A DNA stretch of 64,000 bases. Origin: Bacillus ectoiniformans (GTDB lineage Bacteria > Bacillota > Bacilli > Bacillales > Domibacillaceae). Shown in pieces: positions 16,546 to 25,441 of this stretch. The stretch spans positions 124,001 to 188,000 of the forward strand of contig NZ_JAFBES010000005.1 in NCBI RefSeq assembly GCF_016908875.1, in the 5' to 3' direction. Each line of letters opens with the position of its first letter. The stretch's first letter is position 1. The notes beneath the pieces were generated by a model. The model ran no database searches, was not told where the DNA came from, and saw only the letters and a program-made list of their open reading frames with translations. The position numbers and the translations under genes are program-made.

Positions 16546-18750
16546 TTATTCAACTGTTAATTCTCCGCTGTAGATAGAAAGGTACTCAACCTTTGGAAGT
16601 GAATCAATATACTGCAGCATGATCTCGTCATTATAATTAATCATGAATCGTGAGAGATGATTGTTTTGGTCGTTTTGTTTAGATAATAAACTAGATTCAC
16701 TCTCAACCGTTCCTCGAATTCCATTTACCGTCATATCACCTTTTGCAAACAGTCCTCCATTAATATAAAATAATGATCCAACCCCATACAATTCAGCCTT
16801 TTTATCTGTATAAAAGAATGCTTTCAACGGAACAATATTGGTTTGCTCAGAGTTATTTTCATCAGGTAAATAATTATCAGTTTTTTCCTCAGGATCTTCA
16901 AAGTTACTAAATTCATTAATTCGAGTAATTGTTAAATCATCCCCTGAAAGTAAAATCAGCTGTTTGTTTATGTCCTCATCATCTTTGCCTAAAATGTTCA
17001 AGTTTGAGACCGTTGTTTTTCCTTTAGCGTACATGACACCATCAGCAATTAAATTATCATCTTCTTTACCGCTATCTGACTGGTCGCCTCGAATATTCAA
17101 TGGACCCTCTGAAAAGAGATCTCCTGTGAACGACATTTCGCTGTCTCGGACAATGAGAGAGGTGTTATGAGAGTCAAAACTTTTGCTTCCTGAGTAGATA
17201 TTTCCATTCAAACTTGCATCAGCGGTTGATTCGATGTAAAGTGTTTGTCCTTCTGGTGTTACACTTGGAGACGCTCCTTCCGCGTACAAGTGATGATCGA
17301 CTGACAGAGTGCCGCTATTAGCTAATAGTATTGAATTTCTAATATACACATAATCGTGTTCTTTCACTGGAGTAGCAAAATGAACGGTCCCTTCATTATT
17401 TTCAATTGCTAAAGATCCTGTACTTGTTAATGTATTGGTAATTAGCAGTTCACTTTCCTTCTTATTTGAAATAGTAATATCTTCTCCTGCTGCTGTGACG
17501 CCCTGTATCTGTATTTTTCCAGATGTTTCATTCATCATTGAAATTTCTCTATCTGTTATCATATTCTCAGCTATTGTAAGGTATCCATCAGGGTTATTGA
17601 TGATCTGTATATTGCCGCTTGCATAAATATTATTAATCGTCAGATAGTCGTTTGCTACGATCATAACATTTCCTTTAACACTTAAAGTATCGATGACCAT
17701 TGGAGAGGTATTAGTAATGAGAAGGTTTCCCTCTAACTCAAGGTTATTAGGAAAGCTTGCGTTTACTAGACTATCCGTCACTTTATAGGGATCTGGATAG
17801 ATCGGGTTTCCATCTTTATCTTCGGTAATTTGAGGCTGTAGCACAGCTGGTATACCAGCTACTCCCGATAAATCTTTACGATTAAATAAGGAGGTATAAG
17901 GTGGACTATTTTCAACACCGTTCTTATTCATAGACTGTGTGCGTTCCTGTTCATAAGAAGTATTGAAGTAAATCTCCTGATATTGACTGTCGTTTTTCCA
18001 CTCAGGTACTTGCTGGTGGTAAAATCTTTCGGGTTTAAGCAAATCAAGCATGGCGGAAGCGTTAAACTTGCCGGCTTCATATTCACCAGCGTATAAGTCA
18101 CCGATGATCGAAGTGTGATTCGTGTCAATTGTCTTTTGACCAGTTTTGGTATAGTATTCTGCTTCTTTTTGCAACTTTAAATTATTCGCAAATACATTAC
18201 CGACAATATTCGGAGAGCCATTGAGTGAAAGTTTACCATCCTCTGAGCCGAGCGCATACTTTAAAAAGCTTGGCAAAGGAGAGACGATCAGTCGTTTTAT
18301 TGCTGTACGACTGGCGCTGCTGTTTTCCGCTTTTGTAGTAACTTTTAAATCTACCACCCGAGTTAATGTCTCATCTTCTTGTATAGCAGGGGATGAGACA
18401 ATTTCTGCTTCTATTTTTTCTACACCTGGCCGATCTGTGTATTTTTCCGTCGAGATGATATCAGTCATTAATAAGTCTAAAGTGGAATTAAAGCCAATCA
18501 TATTCTTATTCAATTCACTAATTTGGTAATTCCTGTTCTTATCTTGAATTCTTTCAGATAACTCAGCTGTGAAGTCATCAATCACTTCAATCGCTTCATA
18601 CGTAATATTAATGTCTTCTTTGCGAACTTCGGTTCTTTTTGCGCCTCCGATTGTTGCCGAGATAATCCCGAGGCCTAATGTGGTAAAGACTACCGTGATA
18701 AGGAGTACTGTAATGAGCGCATTTCCTTGTTCATTCATTATTTTTTTCAT
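16546..18750 (-). CDS. Very large PilX/GspK-like minor pilin with a beta-solenoid body
   Basis: 734 residues, far longer than ordinary PilX (about 150-200) or GspK (about 320). The N-terminus is prepilin-like: NEQG9 then N10-ALITVLLITVVF, one long hydrophobic helix. Position +5 after the cleavage site is T, not Glu, as in tip-located GspK/PilX-type pseudopilins. Residues 40-160 look like a helical continuation and a small domain. About 170-200 and 330-680 consist of short strands with repeated G-N/G-D turns (LSVKGNVMIV, IYASGNIQII, LFSEGPLNIR, LFAKGDMTVN), a beta-solenoid or bactofilin-like pattern. It is the last gene of the minor-pilin operon and its start overlaps the pilW-like stop (TAATG). 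No cysteines were seen. Function as a pilus-tip platform is inferred. Confidence 0.75.
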   Translation of the reverse strand: MKKIMNEQGNALITVLLITVVFTTLGLGIISATIGGAKRTEVRKEDINITYEAIEVIDDFTAELSERIQDKNRNYQISELNKNMIGFNSTLDLLMTDIISTEKYTDRPGVEKIEAEIVSSPAIQEDETLTRVVDLKVTTKAENSSASRTAIKRLIVSPLPSFLKYALGSEDGKLSLNGSPNIVGNVFANNLKLQKEAEYYTKTGQKTIDTNHTSIIGDLYAGEYEAGKFNASAMLDLLKPERFYHQQVPEWKNDSQYQEIYFNTSYEQERTQSMNKNGVENSPPYTSLFNRKDLSGVAGIPAVLQPQITEDKDGNPIYPDPYKVTDSLVNASFPNNLELEGNLLITNTSPMVIDTLSVKGNVMIVANDYLTINNIYASGNIQIINNPDGYLTIAENMITDREISMMNETSGKIQIQGVTAAGEDITISNKKESELLITNTLTSTGSLAIENNEGTVHFATPVKEHDYVYIRNSILLANSGTLSVDHHLYAEGASPSVTPEGQTLYIESTADASLNGNIYSGSKSFDSHNTSLIVRDSEMSFTGDLFSEGPLNIRGDQSDSGKEDDNLIADGVMYAKGKTTVSNLNILGKDDEDINKQLILLSGDDLTITRINEFSNFEDPEEKTDNYLPDENNSEQTNIVPLKAFFYTDKKAELYGVGSLFYINGGLFAKGDMTVNGIRGTVESESSLLSKQNDQNNHLSRFMINYNDEIMLQYIDSLPKVEYLSIYSGELTVE

Positions 18751-19355
18751 TAAAATCCGAACTCGCTTTTCAATGTCATTTCTTGTTTTGTTTTTGAATT
18801 GCTCATTTTTAAAGTCAAAACGATCACTCCCGATTCACAGCCGCTGTTTTCCGGCTGTGGAGTTATTTCACATTTGCGCTCTACAGAAGAACCGGTCAGA
18901 TCCGATTCAGTGTCCAGTGTCTCTCCGTTTATTTGTATAATACCTTTTTCATTTTCTGAGGTTATACGTATGGGAATCAATTGAGTATCAGCACTCTCTT
19001 TATCTTTTTCTTCTATTTTGTAGAATGCGCCTTCTCCTGTTTTTTCAACATTGAGTGATTTTGAATCAACAATTTGTATACAATCTGTATCGCATTTTTC
19101 CACGAAATCAAACGGTGTCGCAAAAAACTCATTCATCACCATTGTCGTGATATAATCAGCATCTTCACGAAACTGGACTTCTGATACTTGCCGGTTATAG
19201 GTTTGCTGCCCAGCAAGAAAAACGTTGTACACAATGGGAGAAATGATTGCCATGATGACAAGTGTGATCAAAAGTTCCACCAATGTTACGCCTGTATTAT
19301 CGTAAATCCTCGCTTTTAATAGTGCCGGCCAGTGTCGTCGTTTTTGGATTTCCAT
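18750..19355 (-). CDS. PilW-like minor pilin
   Basis: 201 residues. After a long 22-residue leader the class III prepilin site is DNTG22/V23-TLVELLITLVIM, with Glu at +5 (E27). Four cysteines sit in two close pairs (CDTDC near 112-116, and CEITPQPENSGC near 160-171), so disulfides in the globular head are likely outside the cell. The ATG at 19355 follows GGAGGTGAGGTGGG, an excellent ribosome site inside the upstream gene, which explains the 59-nt overlap with the pilV-like gene. Its place as second of three minor pilins supports the PilW assignment; sequence identity is not claimed. Confidence 0.8.
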   Translation of the reverse strand: MEIQKRRHWPALLKARIYDNTGVTLVELLITLVIMAIISPIVYNVFLAGQQTYNRQVSEVQFREDADYITTMVMNEFFATPFDFVEKCDTDCIQIVDSKSLNVEKTGEGAFYKIEEKDKESADTQLIPIRITSENEKGIIQINGETLDTESDLTGSSVERKCEITPQPENSGCESGVIVLTLKMSNSKTKQEMTLKSEFGF

Positions 19356-19812
19356 CGGCTTCCCACCTCACCTCCACTGTTACAGGAATATAATATTTTC
19401 TCTTCGTAGGATCTTCCATCTTTTCAGGATAAACAGTTACTTGGTAGTCTTCACTATTAATAGTTATAAGCTCACAGTTGGGTCCGCTGGAGGCTGATGG
19501 CAAGAAATATTGATAGCTGTCGTTACAGATCATTAACTTATAAGAATATTCTGCTCTCTTGCTTTCATCTAGGAGGGCTTCCTCCATATCGGTGCGTACT
19601 TTAATGAAAGGCTGTTTCTCCATATACATCATCGCATTTCTCGCTACATTCAGCGCCACCGTTTTATTCTGATTCGTATGATTAAAAGTTCCTGCCTGGT
19701 AAAAAAATCTAGTGAACGTCAGTAGGACAATGGATAGAATCGTCATGGCGAGTAAAAGTTCTAATAATGTGACACCTTTTTCGGAATTACGTACATATTT
19801 CAATAGGTTCAT
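19297..19812 (-). CDS. PilV-like minor pilin
   Basis: 171 residues from ATG 19812, which has GAAGGG 7 nt upstream; an in-frame TTG at 19830 would add six residues but lacks a good site. Prepilin signature: SEKG13/V14-TLLELLLAMTIL with Glu at +5 (E18). The body has two cysteines (near 96 and 111 of this form). It is the first gene of the minor-pilin operon. A candidate promoter lies just upstream on this strand: a TATAAT at about 19850 in an AT-rich stretch with no clear -35. By order (V-W-X) it should help start pilus assembly at the tip. Confidence 0.8.
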   Translation of the reverse strand: MNLLKYVRNSEKGVTLLELLLAMTILSIVLLTFTRFFYQAGTFNHTNQNKTVALNVARNAMMYMEKQPFIKVRTDMEEALLDESKRAEYSYKLMICNDSYQYFLPSASSGPNCELITINSEDYQVTVYPEKMEDPTKRKYYIPVTVEVRWEADGNPKTTTLAGTIKSEDLR

Positions 19813-19932
19813 CGCTTTCCCTTCTTTCAAAATACATAACTTTATTATACAATATTTTATAGCTTGCTTTTCCTGCTATTACTTTATTTAACTATATTTA
19901 TTAAAACTTTCCCTAATTGTGAGGCGTTACAT

Positions 19933-21702
19933 ATGACCCGCTTAGTTACCATGTTTATTGCTTTTTTACTTTTAATTCCTTTATTGCCGTGGCTGCCTCT
20001 GGGCATGAATGTGAAAGGGAAGTTGGTATTGGTTGTGCTTGCCTTCGTTATTGCTGGGTTGAGCTTTGCAATTGAATCGTATATCCCATTATGGCAGAAC
20101 ATTCTTTTAAGCTTGATTCTCGCTGGGTCATTCGCTTATTTATTCTTTAAGTACGCAGCTGGCCGATTTAAGGAGGGTCAAGAGGGTGAAGCGGAGGAAG
20201 AAGAAATTCCTTTGCAGCATCAGGATGAATCTGAAGACGATCTTTACTCTGTTGAGGATTTGTCTACCTCAGTAAATACTAGCCTGGATGATTTAGAGCC
20301 AGAACAAAATGTCTCTGAATCTTATAAAGAGGAGGCTCAGGAAATGAATGTGGAGCCAATTGTTTTAGATGAAGAAAATGAGATTAGCGTGCTTGATTTA
20401 GAGGTGCTTGAACATGAGAAGCAGGAGCTAGAAGAGGAGGAAGAGTATAATCATTTATCTTCTGATGAAGAATCTGAGGAAGCAGAACTCTCCGATGATT
20501 TAATAGATGACCTTGCTTTTTTTGAAGATGATAGGGAACTGCCGATTCAAGAGGACGTGAAAGAGACAGAGCTGCCTACTGATAATGAAGAAGACATGTA
20601 TTTAGCTAGTTTATTTGATGAATTGCTTGAAGAAGATGAGGATAAAGAGCAAGTGAATCATGAGGATGTTTCGCATGATCAAAATGAACAGGCGGAAGCA
20701 CCAGCTTTAATAGAGGAAAATGACTTTCTTTCATCCATGGAACTGGAGGATCCTCAACAAGATGAGGAGCTGGTTGAGGCGGAACTTGAGCCGCCAGAAG
20801 ACGACGTGGAATACCTCGAACTGCTTACGATTGAAGAGCAGGACGAGATTGTTGAATCCGATTCAACTGAAGTCTATGAAGAACCGCTAGAAGATGACGT
20901 CATTGTTCCCTTCGTTAGTATAGAAACAGACGATCAAGATGAAGCGATGGATGAGACTCAGCCAGTTCAAGAGACGGAAGGCGAACTTGTTCCATTAACG
21001 TTGGATGATTTAGATGCTACGGATGAAGATTCACTTGAAAGTAATCCTCAAGAAGAAGCAGAGCTCGAGATCGCTGCAGCAGAGCATTTGGAATCGGAAC
21101 AAGAAATCGTATCACAACTAGAAGAGAGCCATTTATTTGATGATCCAGAAAATACGGATGAGGAAGATACTTCCACTGAAGATTTAGCCGGTCACACCGA
21201 TACGATACTTGAAATAGATGAGAGTGAATCTTTAAGCAGTGTCATTGACTCAGAACTTGATAGTGAGCTTTTTGAGGACGAAGCTGATAAAGAGGAACAT
21301 TTGCCTCTTACGGAACAAACCGAAGAAGGGCCGGATATTAAAGCAACAGAGGAAGAGCAGGAAAGCACCTTGAACGAAGAAGAAATAGAAGAAGTAAATG
21401 AAGAAACGAAACCGCTCGCTCATGAATGGCTTTCGATTCTAATGAAAGAATTAGAATGGAAGAAAGAGTCACTGCCTTTTAAAGAGGCGGAGCAATCAAT
21501 GAGAGGCTATTTAAATGCTTCGCTTCATGATCGAGATCATTATATGTTTGCAAAATTACTGCTTACTTTTTATCTCGAACAGGCCAAGTATAAAGAAGCA
21601 CTCGGATGGGTGGAAGAGATTGAAGGAAGATTTGAGCGCTATCCGCTCATCCAATCGGAATTACAATTAACAAAATCATTTATAGAAGACAAAATCCAAT
21701 AG
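19933..21702 (+). CDS. Hypothetical membrane protein with a huge acidic domain, pilus-locus accessory
   Basis: Not recognised. From ATG 19933 the protein has 589 residues; an in-frame TTG at 19864 would extend it but no ribosome site supports it. Three hydrophobic segments (about 4-24, 28-48 and 56-76) are followed by a short basic stretch, AAGRFKEG. Then comes an extreme acidic region, about 85-490, mostly E and D with almost no K or R. The last 95 residues are helical and TPR-like (HEWLSILMKELEWKK to the end). The layout is three membrane helices, a cytoplasmic polyanion and a helical protein-binding tail. It is the first gene of the strand that runs on to pilB. It could hold or sequester basic partners, but that is a guess. 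Confidence 0.7.
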   Translation: MTRLVTMFIAFLLLIPLLPWLPLGMNVKGKLVLVVLAFVIAGLSFAIESYIPLWQNILLSLILAGSFAYLFFKYAAGRFKEGQEGEAEEEEIPLQHQDESEDDLYSVEDLSTSVNTSLDDLEPEQNVSESYKEEAQEMNVEPIVLDEENEISVLDLEVLEHEKQELEEEEEYNHLSSDEESEEAELSDDLIDDLAFFEDDRELPIQEDVKETELPTDNEEDMYLASLFDELLEEDEDKEQVNHEDVSHDQNEQAEAPALIEENDFLSSMELEDPQQDEELVEAELEPPEDDVEYLELLTIEEQDEIVESDSTEVYEEPLEDDVIVPFVSIETDDQDEAMDETQPVQETEGELVPLTLDDLDATDEDSLESNPQEEAELEIAAAEHLESEQEIVSQLEESHLFDDPENTDEEDTSTEDLAGHTDTILEIDESESLSSVIDSELDSELFEDEADKEEHLPLTEQTEEGPDIKATEEEQESTLNEEEIEEVNEETKPLAHEWLSILMKELEWKKESLPFKEAEQSMRGYLNASLHDRDHYMFAKLLLTFYLEQAKYKEALGWVEEIEGRFERYPLIQSELQLTKSFIEDKIQ

Positions 21703-21720
21703 AGACAGGTGAAACGAACG

Positions 21721-22440
21721 ATGAAAAAAAGTGCAGAAATTAAAGGGTTGCCGATTATTAGTATTATGGACGGGGTGGAGTTAGGTAAGATTAAATCACT
21801 TATCCTAAACCCTGAACAAGGAAGCGTAGACTTCTTCACCATTGAACATGAGGACTGGGAAGCGGAAGGAAAAGCCATTCCTTTTAAAAAAGTCATTGGG
21901 ATCGGTGAATACGCACTGACGATTGAAGATGAAGGATCGATTATCGATTTAAATGAAATTCCAATTGCCAGTGATTTATTAAACCGTAAAACGAAAATTG
22001 AAGATGTTCGCTTAATTACTCGTAAAGGTCAGTTAGTAGGAACGGCTGTTGAGTATGTAGTGGATGAAGAAACAGGGAAGATTTCAGCACTAGAAGTATT
22101 GGCAAATAACGAACACGTAACCGTGAAATCTGAATATATCGTGACTTATGGTAAGGATATTATCATTGTTAAAGAAGAAGCTCGTGATCAGATCGGAACA
22201 GCCGCACGTACTAAAATTACTGAAACAGCCGCGGAAGTGAAGGAAGCGGACGGACTGGCAGCTATCGAACAGCAGCAAGCAGAATTGCTGCTTGGGAAAA
22301 CGGTTCAAAAGGATATTAAAGGCGGAAACCGCGGTGTGATCATTCCAAGCGGAACAGTTCTTAGTCAGCAAGATATTCAGTCAGCGAGAGAAGCAGGCCC
22401 GGAAGTACTTGTGGAATTAAGCATGCATTCAGAAGGATAA
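21721..22440 (+). CDS. Tandem PRC-barrel domain protein
   Basis: 239 residues from ATG 21721, with AGGTG upstream. Two PRC-barrel-like beta units are visible. The first is about 5-75 (IKGLPIISIMDGVELGKIKS, then FFTIEH and AIPFKKVIGIGE). The second is about 80-155 (EDVRLITRKGQLVGTAVEY, then ISALEVLANN and YIVTYGKDIIIV). A third beta segment, about 190-230, has the pattern LLGKTVQKDI, G-V-I-P-S-G-T-V-L, DIQSAREAG, which recalls sandwich-barrel hybrid motifs. PRC barrels mostly mediate protein assembly. The gene lies between the acidic protein and the VanW-family gene, so a scaffolding role for the pilus machine is likely but unproven. Confidence 0.75.
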   Translation: MKKSAEIKGLPIISIMDGVELGKIKSLILNPEQGSVDFFTIEHEDWEAEGKAIPFKKVIGIGEYALTIEDEGSIIDLNEIPIASDLLNRKTKIEDVRLITRKGQLVGTAVEYVVDEETGKISALEVLANNEHVTVKSEYIVTYGKDIIIVKEEARDQIGTAARTKITETAAEVKEADGLAAIEQQQAELLLGKTVQKDIKGGNRGVIIPSGTVLSQQDIQSAREAGPEVLVELSMHSEG

Positions 22441-22462
22441 GTGTAGATAGGGGCGTCATGAT

Positions 22463-23767
22463 ATGAAATCATTCAGCTTTATTAAAATCATGCTCAGTTT
22501 AATTGTGATTACTGCTTACTTAATAGGTTTTTCATATTACGGCGCCCATGCGTATGAAAAAATATTTAATTTATCAGTAGGTTTTAATGAGGGAACAAAA
22601 ATTGGCCCTGTAGATGTCTCAGGAAAAACGAAGCTTGAGGCCTTAAAGACGCTGAATAATGAAATTGAAGAGTGGCAGAAAACGAAGAAAATAACGGTTC
22701 AATATGTAGAAGACAAAGGCGCTTTCGATCATAAGCTGATTTCTTTTCAGCAGAAAAAGTCAGTCAGTGAAGCGGCTCCAGAGCAGGAAAATACTTTGCT
22801 CACAGAGGTGCCTGTTGAGAAGGTAAAATCTGATATTCTTTTAGAATTTCCGAAAATCGATGTCCAAGCATTTGATTTTGAAGCTCTTGCCAGTGACCTT
22901 CAAGATATAGGAGCGTATTTGCAAACGGGAGAATCAGTCATTGATTTGACTGTGTATGCGACTGAGGATTACAAGCAGTCGATCGTTTCTGAAGCGCTGG
23001 TAAGCTTGGGAAGCGTTAGTCCTAATATCAACGAATTTATTATAAACTTTCCTTCTGTCACACTGAAGAATCATACGGCTTTCTCATTTAATCAATGGAT
23101 GGAGAGCACGAATGACACGACCTTAACAGAAGATGAATTAAACATGCTGTCCTCCTTATTTTATCGATTGGTGCTGAAAACCAATTTTCTGATTTTAGAG
23201 AAAAATCAAGGGACTGAGTTGCCGTCATTTATTGAGCTGGGCTATGAAGCAAAAATCAGTAAAGTGAAAGAGCTCGATTTTGTTTTCATGAACGACAATG
23301 ATATCGACTATACATTGGAAATGAAGGTCGTGAATAATAAGCTGTACGGGGCGATCAAAGGAGTTCCATTTGCCAGTGAATATAATTCTTTGTTAAAAAA
23401 TAAACAAACATTTTCACCGAAAACCATTTTGCAATTTACACCTGATTTGCCTTTCGGGGAAAAAACAGTGTTGAAGACAGGCTCAAAAGGCACGATGATT
23501 CAGATGTTCCGACAAACAAACGGTAAAAAAGAAGAAAAAATTGCAGAAGATTTTTATCCGCCGGAGCACCGGGTGGAGCGTCATAGTTCTAGAGCAGAAC
23601 CGCCGCCACCGCCTGAAGAACCGGTTGCTGAACCGGAAGAAGAACCAGATCCGCCAAGTGAAGAAACGCCTAAAGATTCAGAGGAAGAACCTCCAAAAGG
23701 AGAAGAAGAATCACCCGATAATGAAAAAGGCAAACCGGATAATCCGAAAGACGCATTAACCAAATAA
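22463..23767 (+). CDS. VanW-family / peptidoglycan-binding-like membrane-anchored protein
   Basis: 434 residues. One N-terminal transmembrane helix (about 8-28) is followed by an extracellular part. GPVDVSGKTKLEALKTLN (about 50-67) matches the start of the PG_binding_4 domain found before VanW. The C-terminal half ends with KEEKIAEDFYPPEHRV, the typical tail of VanW proteins. After it comes a Pro/Glu-rich, unstructured tail of about 60 residues (PPPPPEEP onward). The ribosome site is ATAGGGGCG. Such proteins are linked to the cell wall, so this one may help the pilus cross or dock on the thick peptidoglycan of a monoderm cell. It is 11 nt from pilB. Confidence 0.7.
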   Translation: MKSFSFIKIMLSLIVITAYLIGFSYYGAHAYEKIFNLSVGFNEGTKIGPVDVSGKTKLEALKTLNNEIEEWQKTKKITVQYVEDKGAFDHKLISFQQKKSVSEAAPEQENTLLTEVPVEKVKSDILLEFPKIDVQAFDFEALASDLQDIGAYLQTGESVIDLTVYATEDYKQSIVSEALVSLGSVSPNINEFIINFPSVTLKNHTAFSFNQWMESTNDTTLTEDELNMLSSLFYRLVLKTNFLILEKNQGTELPSFIELGYEAKISKVKELDFVFMNDNDIDYTLEMKVVNNKLYGAIKGVPFASEYNSLLKNKQTFSPKTILQFTPDLPFGEKTVLKTGSKGTMIQMFRQTNGKKEEKIAEDFYPPEHRVERHSSRAEPPPPPEEPVAEPEEEPDPPSEETPKDSEEEPPKGEEESPDNEKGKPDNPKDALTK

Positions 23768-23778
23768 AGGTGATGAGT

Positions 23779-25437
23779 ATGCGAAAACAACGAAAACGAT
23801 TAGGGGATTTATTAGTCGAGTCTGGCTTAATTACAGAGGAACAGCTGCAAACGGCTTTAAAAGAAAAGTCAGATGGACAGAAGCTTGGGGATGCTCTTTT
23901 GCAGCGCGGTTATATTACCGAGCAGCAATTAATTGAAGTGCTCGAATTTCAGCTGGGGATCCCACATGTGAGTTTATATCGTTACCCGATTGATACGAAG
24001 CTGTTATCGCTGATTTCGAAAGAGACGGCGAAAAAGAACTTAATCATTCCTCTGAAAAAAGAAGATGGCCGCCTGTTTGTGGCTATGGCGGATCCGATGG
24101 ACTATTATACGATTGAAGACTTGCGTCTATCTACCGGTTTTCAGATCGATACGGCGATTGCCACAAAGGATGATATCGTCCGAGCGGTGAATAAATATTA
24201 TGACATTGAAGATGCGTTTGAAGAGTTTCTGGCACCGGACGCGAAAGACGAGACGCCGAGTCCGCAAATTGTCGAAGAGGACTCACCAGTTGTCAAACTC
24301 GTCAATCAGCTGTTGTCCAATGCGCTGGCTGAAAAAGCGAGTGATGTGCATATTGATCCGCAAGAAACAAAAATTGTTGTACGATTTCGGGTCGATGGCC
24401 AGCTGCAAACGGAACGCCAGCTGCCTAAGCATATGCAAAATATGCTGACCGCCCGCATCAAAATTTTAGCGAACTTGGATATTACCGAACACCGGATTCC
24501 GCAGGATGGACGGATCAAAATGAATATCGACTTCCGTCCGATTGATATGCGTGTATCTACCCTGCCCACGATTTATGGGGAGAAAATCGTTATGCGGATC
24601 TTGGATTTAAGCAGTTCACTGAATGATTTGAATCAGCTTGGATTTAATAAAGTCAATCTAAAGCGATTTGAAGAAATGATTGTCCGTCCGAATGGCATTG
24701 TTCTTATCACGGGCCCAACCGGTTCAGGTAAATCGTCTACGTTATATGCGGCATTAAATAAATTGAACCAAGAAGAAGTGAACATTATTACGGTTGAAGA
24801 CCCGGTTGAGTACCAGCTGGAAGGCATTAATCAGATTCAAGTCAATTCAAATGTCGGTCTCACGTTTGCTGCCGGCCTCCGTTCCATATTGCGTCAAGAT
24901 CCAAATGTGATCATGGTCGGGGAAATTCGAGATAAAGAGACGGCTGAAGTCGCGATTCGGGCATCTTTGACTGGTCACTTAGTGCTCAGTACGCTTCATA
25001 CAAATGATTCCCTTAGCAGTATCACCCGGTTGATTGATATGGGAGTAGAAACCTTTCTTGTCGCTTCTTCCGTCACTGGCATCATCGCTCAGCGCCTTGT
25101 CCGCAGAGTGTGCCGTGATTGTGCATACGAAGAAACCGCTTCTAAACGGGAAGTGGATATTTTCGCCAAACGGGGACTGAGAATTGAAAAGGTCGTTCGC
25201 GGCCGCGGGTGTGCTTCCTGCAATATGTCAGGGTACAAAGGGCGAGTGGCGATTCATGAAGTGTTAACGGTGACCGAAGAATTAAAGCGGATGATTGTAA
25301 ATGAAGAACCATTTTCAAAATTGAAGGAAACAGCGCGCAAGCAGAAAACAATCTTCTTATTGGATGACGGCCTGCTGAAAGTTAAACAAGGTCTGACCAC
25401 CACAGAAGAAGTACTGCGCGTTGCTTTAATGGAGTAG
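23779..25437 (+). CDS. pilB: Type IV pilus assembly (extension) ATPase PilB
   Basis: 552 residues from ATG 23779, with AAAGG 8 nt upstream. An N-terminal MshEN module has tandem RLGDLLVESGLI (7-18) and KLGDALLQRGYI (35-46) motifs, the kind that binds c-di-GMP. The ATPase core has Walker A GPTGSGKS at 312-319, an Asp box with DPVEYQL near 340, Walker B VGEIRDKETAE near 380, and a His box GHLVLSTLHTND near 400. A zinc-type tetracysteine site follows: CRDC near 446 and CASCN near 478. It should power pilin polymerisation on the inner face of the membrane. It is followed by pilT and pilC. Confidence 0.95.
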   Translation: MRKQRKRLGDLLVESGLITEEQLQTALKEKSDGQKLGDALLQRGYITEQQLIEVLEFQLGIPHVSLYRYPIDTKLLSLISKETAKKNLIIPLKKEDGRLFVAMADPMDYYTIEDLRLSTGFQIDTAIATKDDIVRAVNKYYDIEDAFEEFLAPDAKDETPSPQIVEEDSPVVKLVNQLLSNALAEKASDVHIDPQETKIVVRFRVDGQLQTERQLPKHMQNMLTARIKILANLDITEHRIPQDGRIKMNIDFRPIDMRVSTLPTIYGEKIVMRILDLSSSLNDLNQLGFNKVNLKRFEEMIVRPNGIVLITGPTGSGKSSTLYAALNKLNQEEVNIITVEDPVEYQLEGINQIQVNSNVGLTFAAGLRSILRQDPNVIMVGEIRDKETAEVAIRASLTGHLVLSTLHTNDSLSSITRLIDMGVETFLVASSVTGIIAQRLVRRVCRDCAYEETASKREVDIFAKRGLRIEKVVRGRGCASCNMSGYKGRVAIHEVLTVTEELKRMIVNEEPFSKLKETARKQKTIFLLDDGLLKVKQGLTTTEEVLRVALME

Positions 25438-25441
25438 AGAT

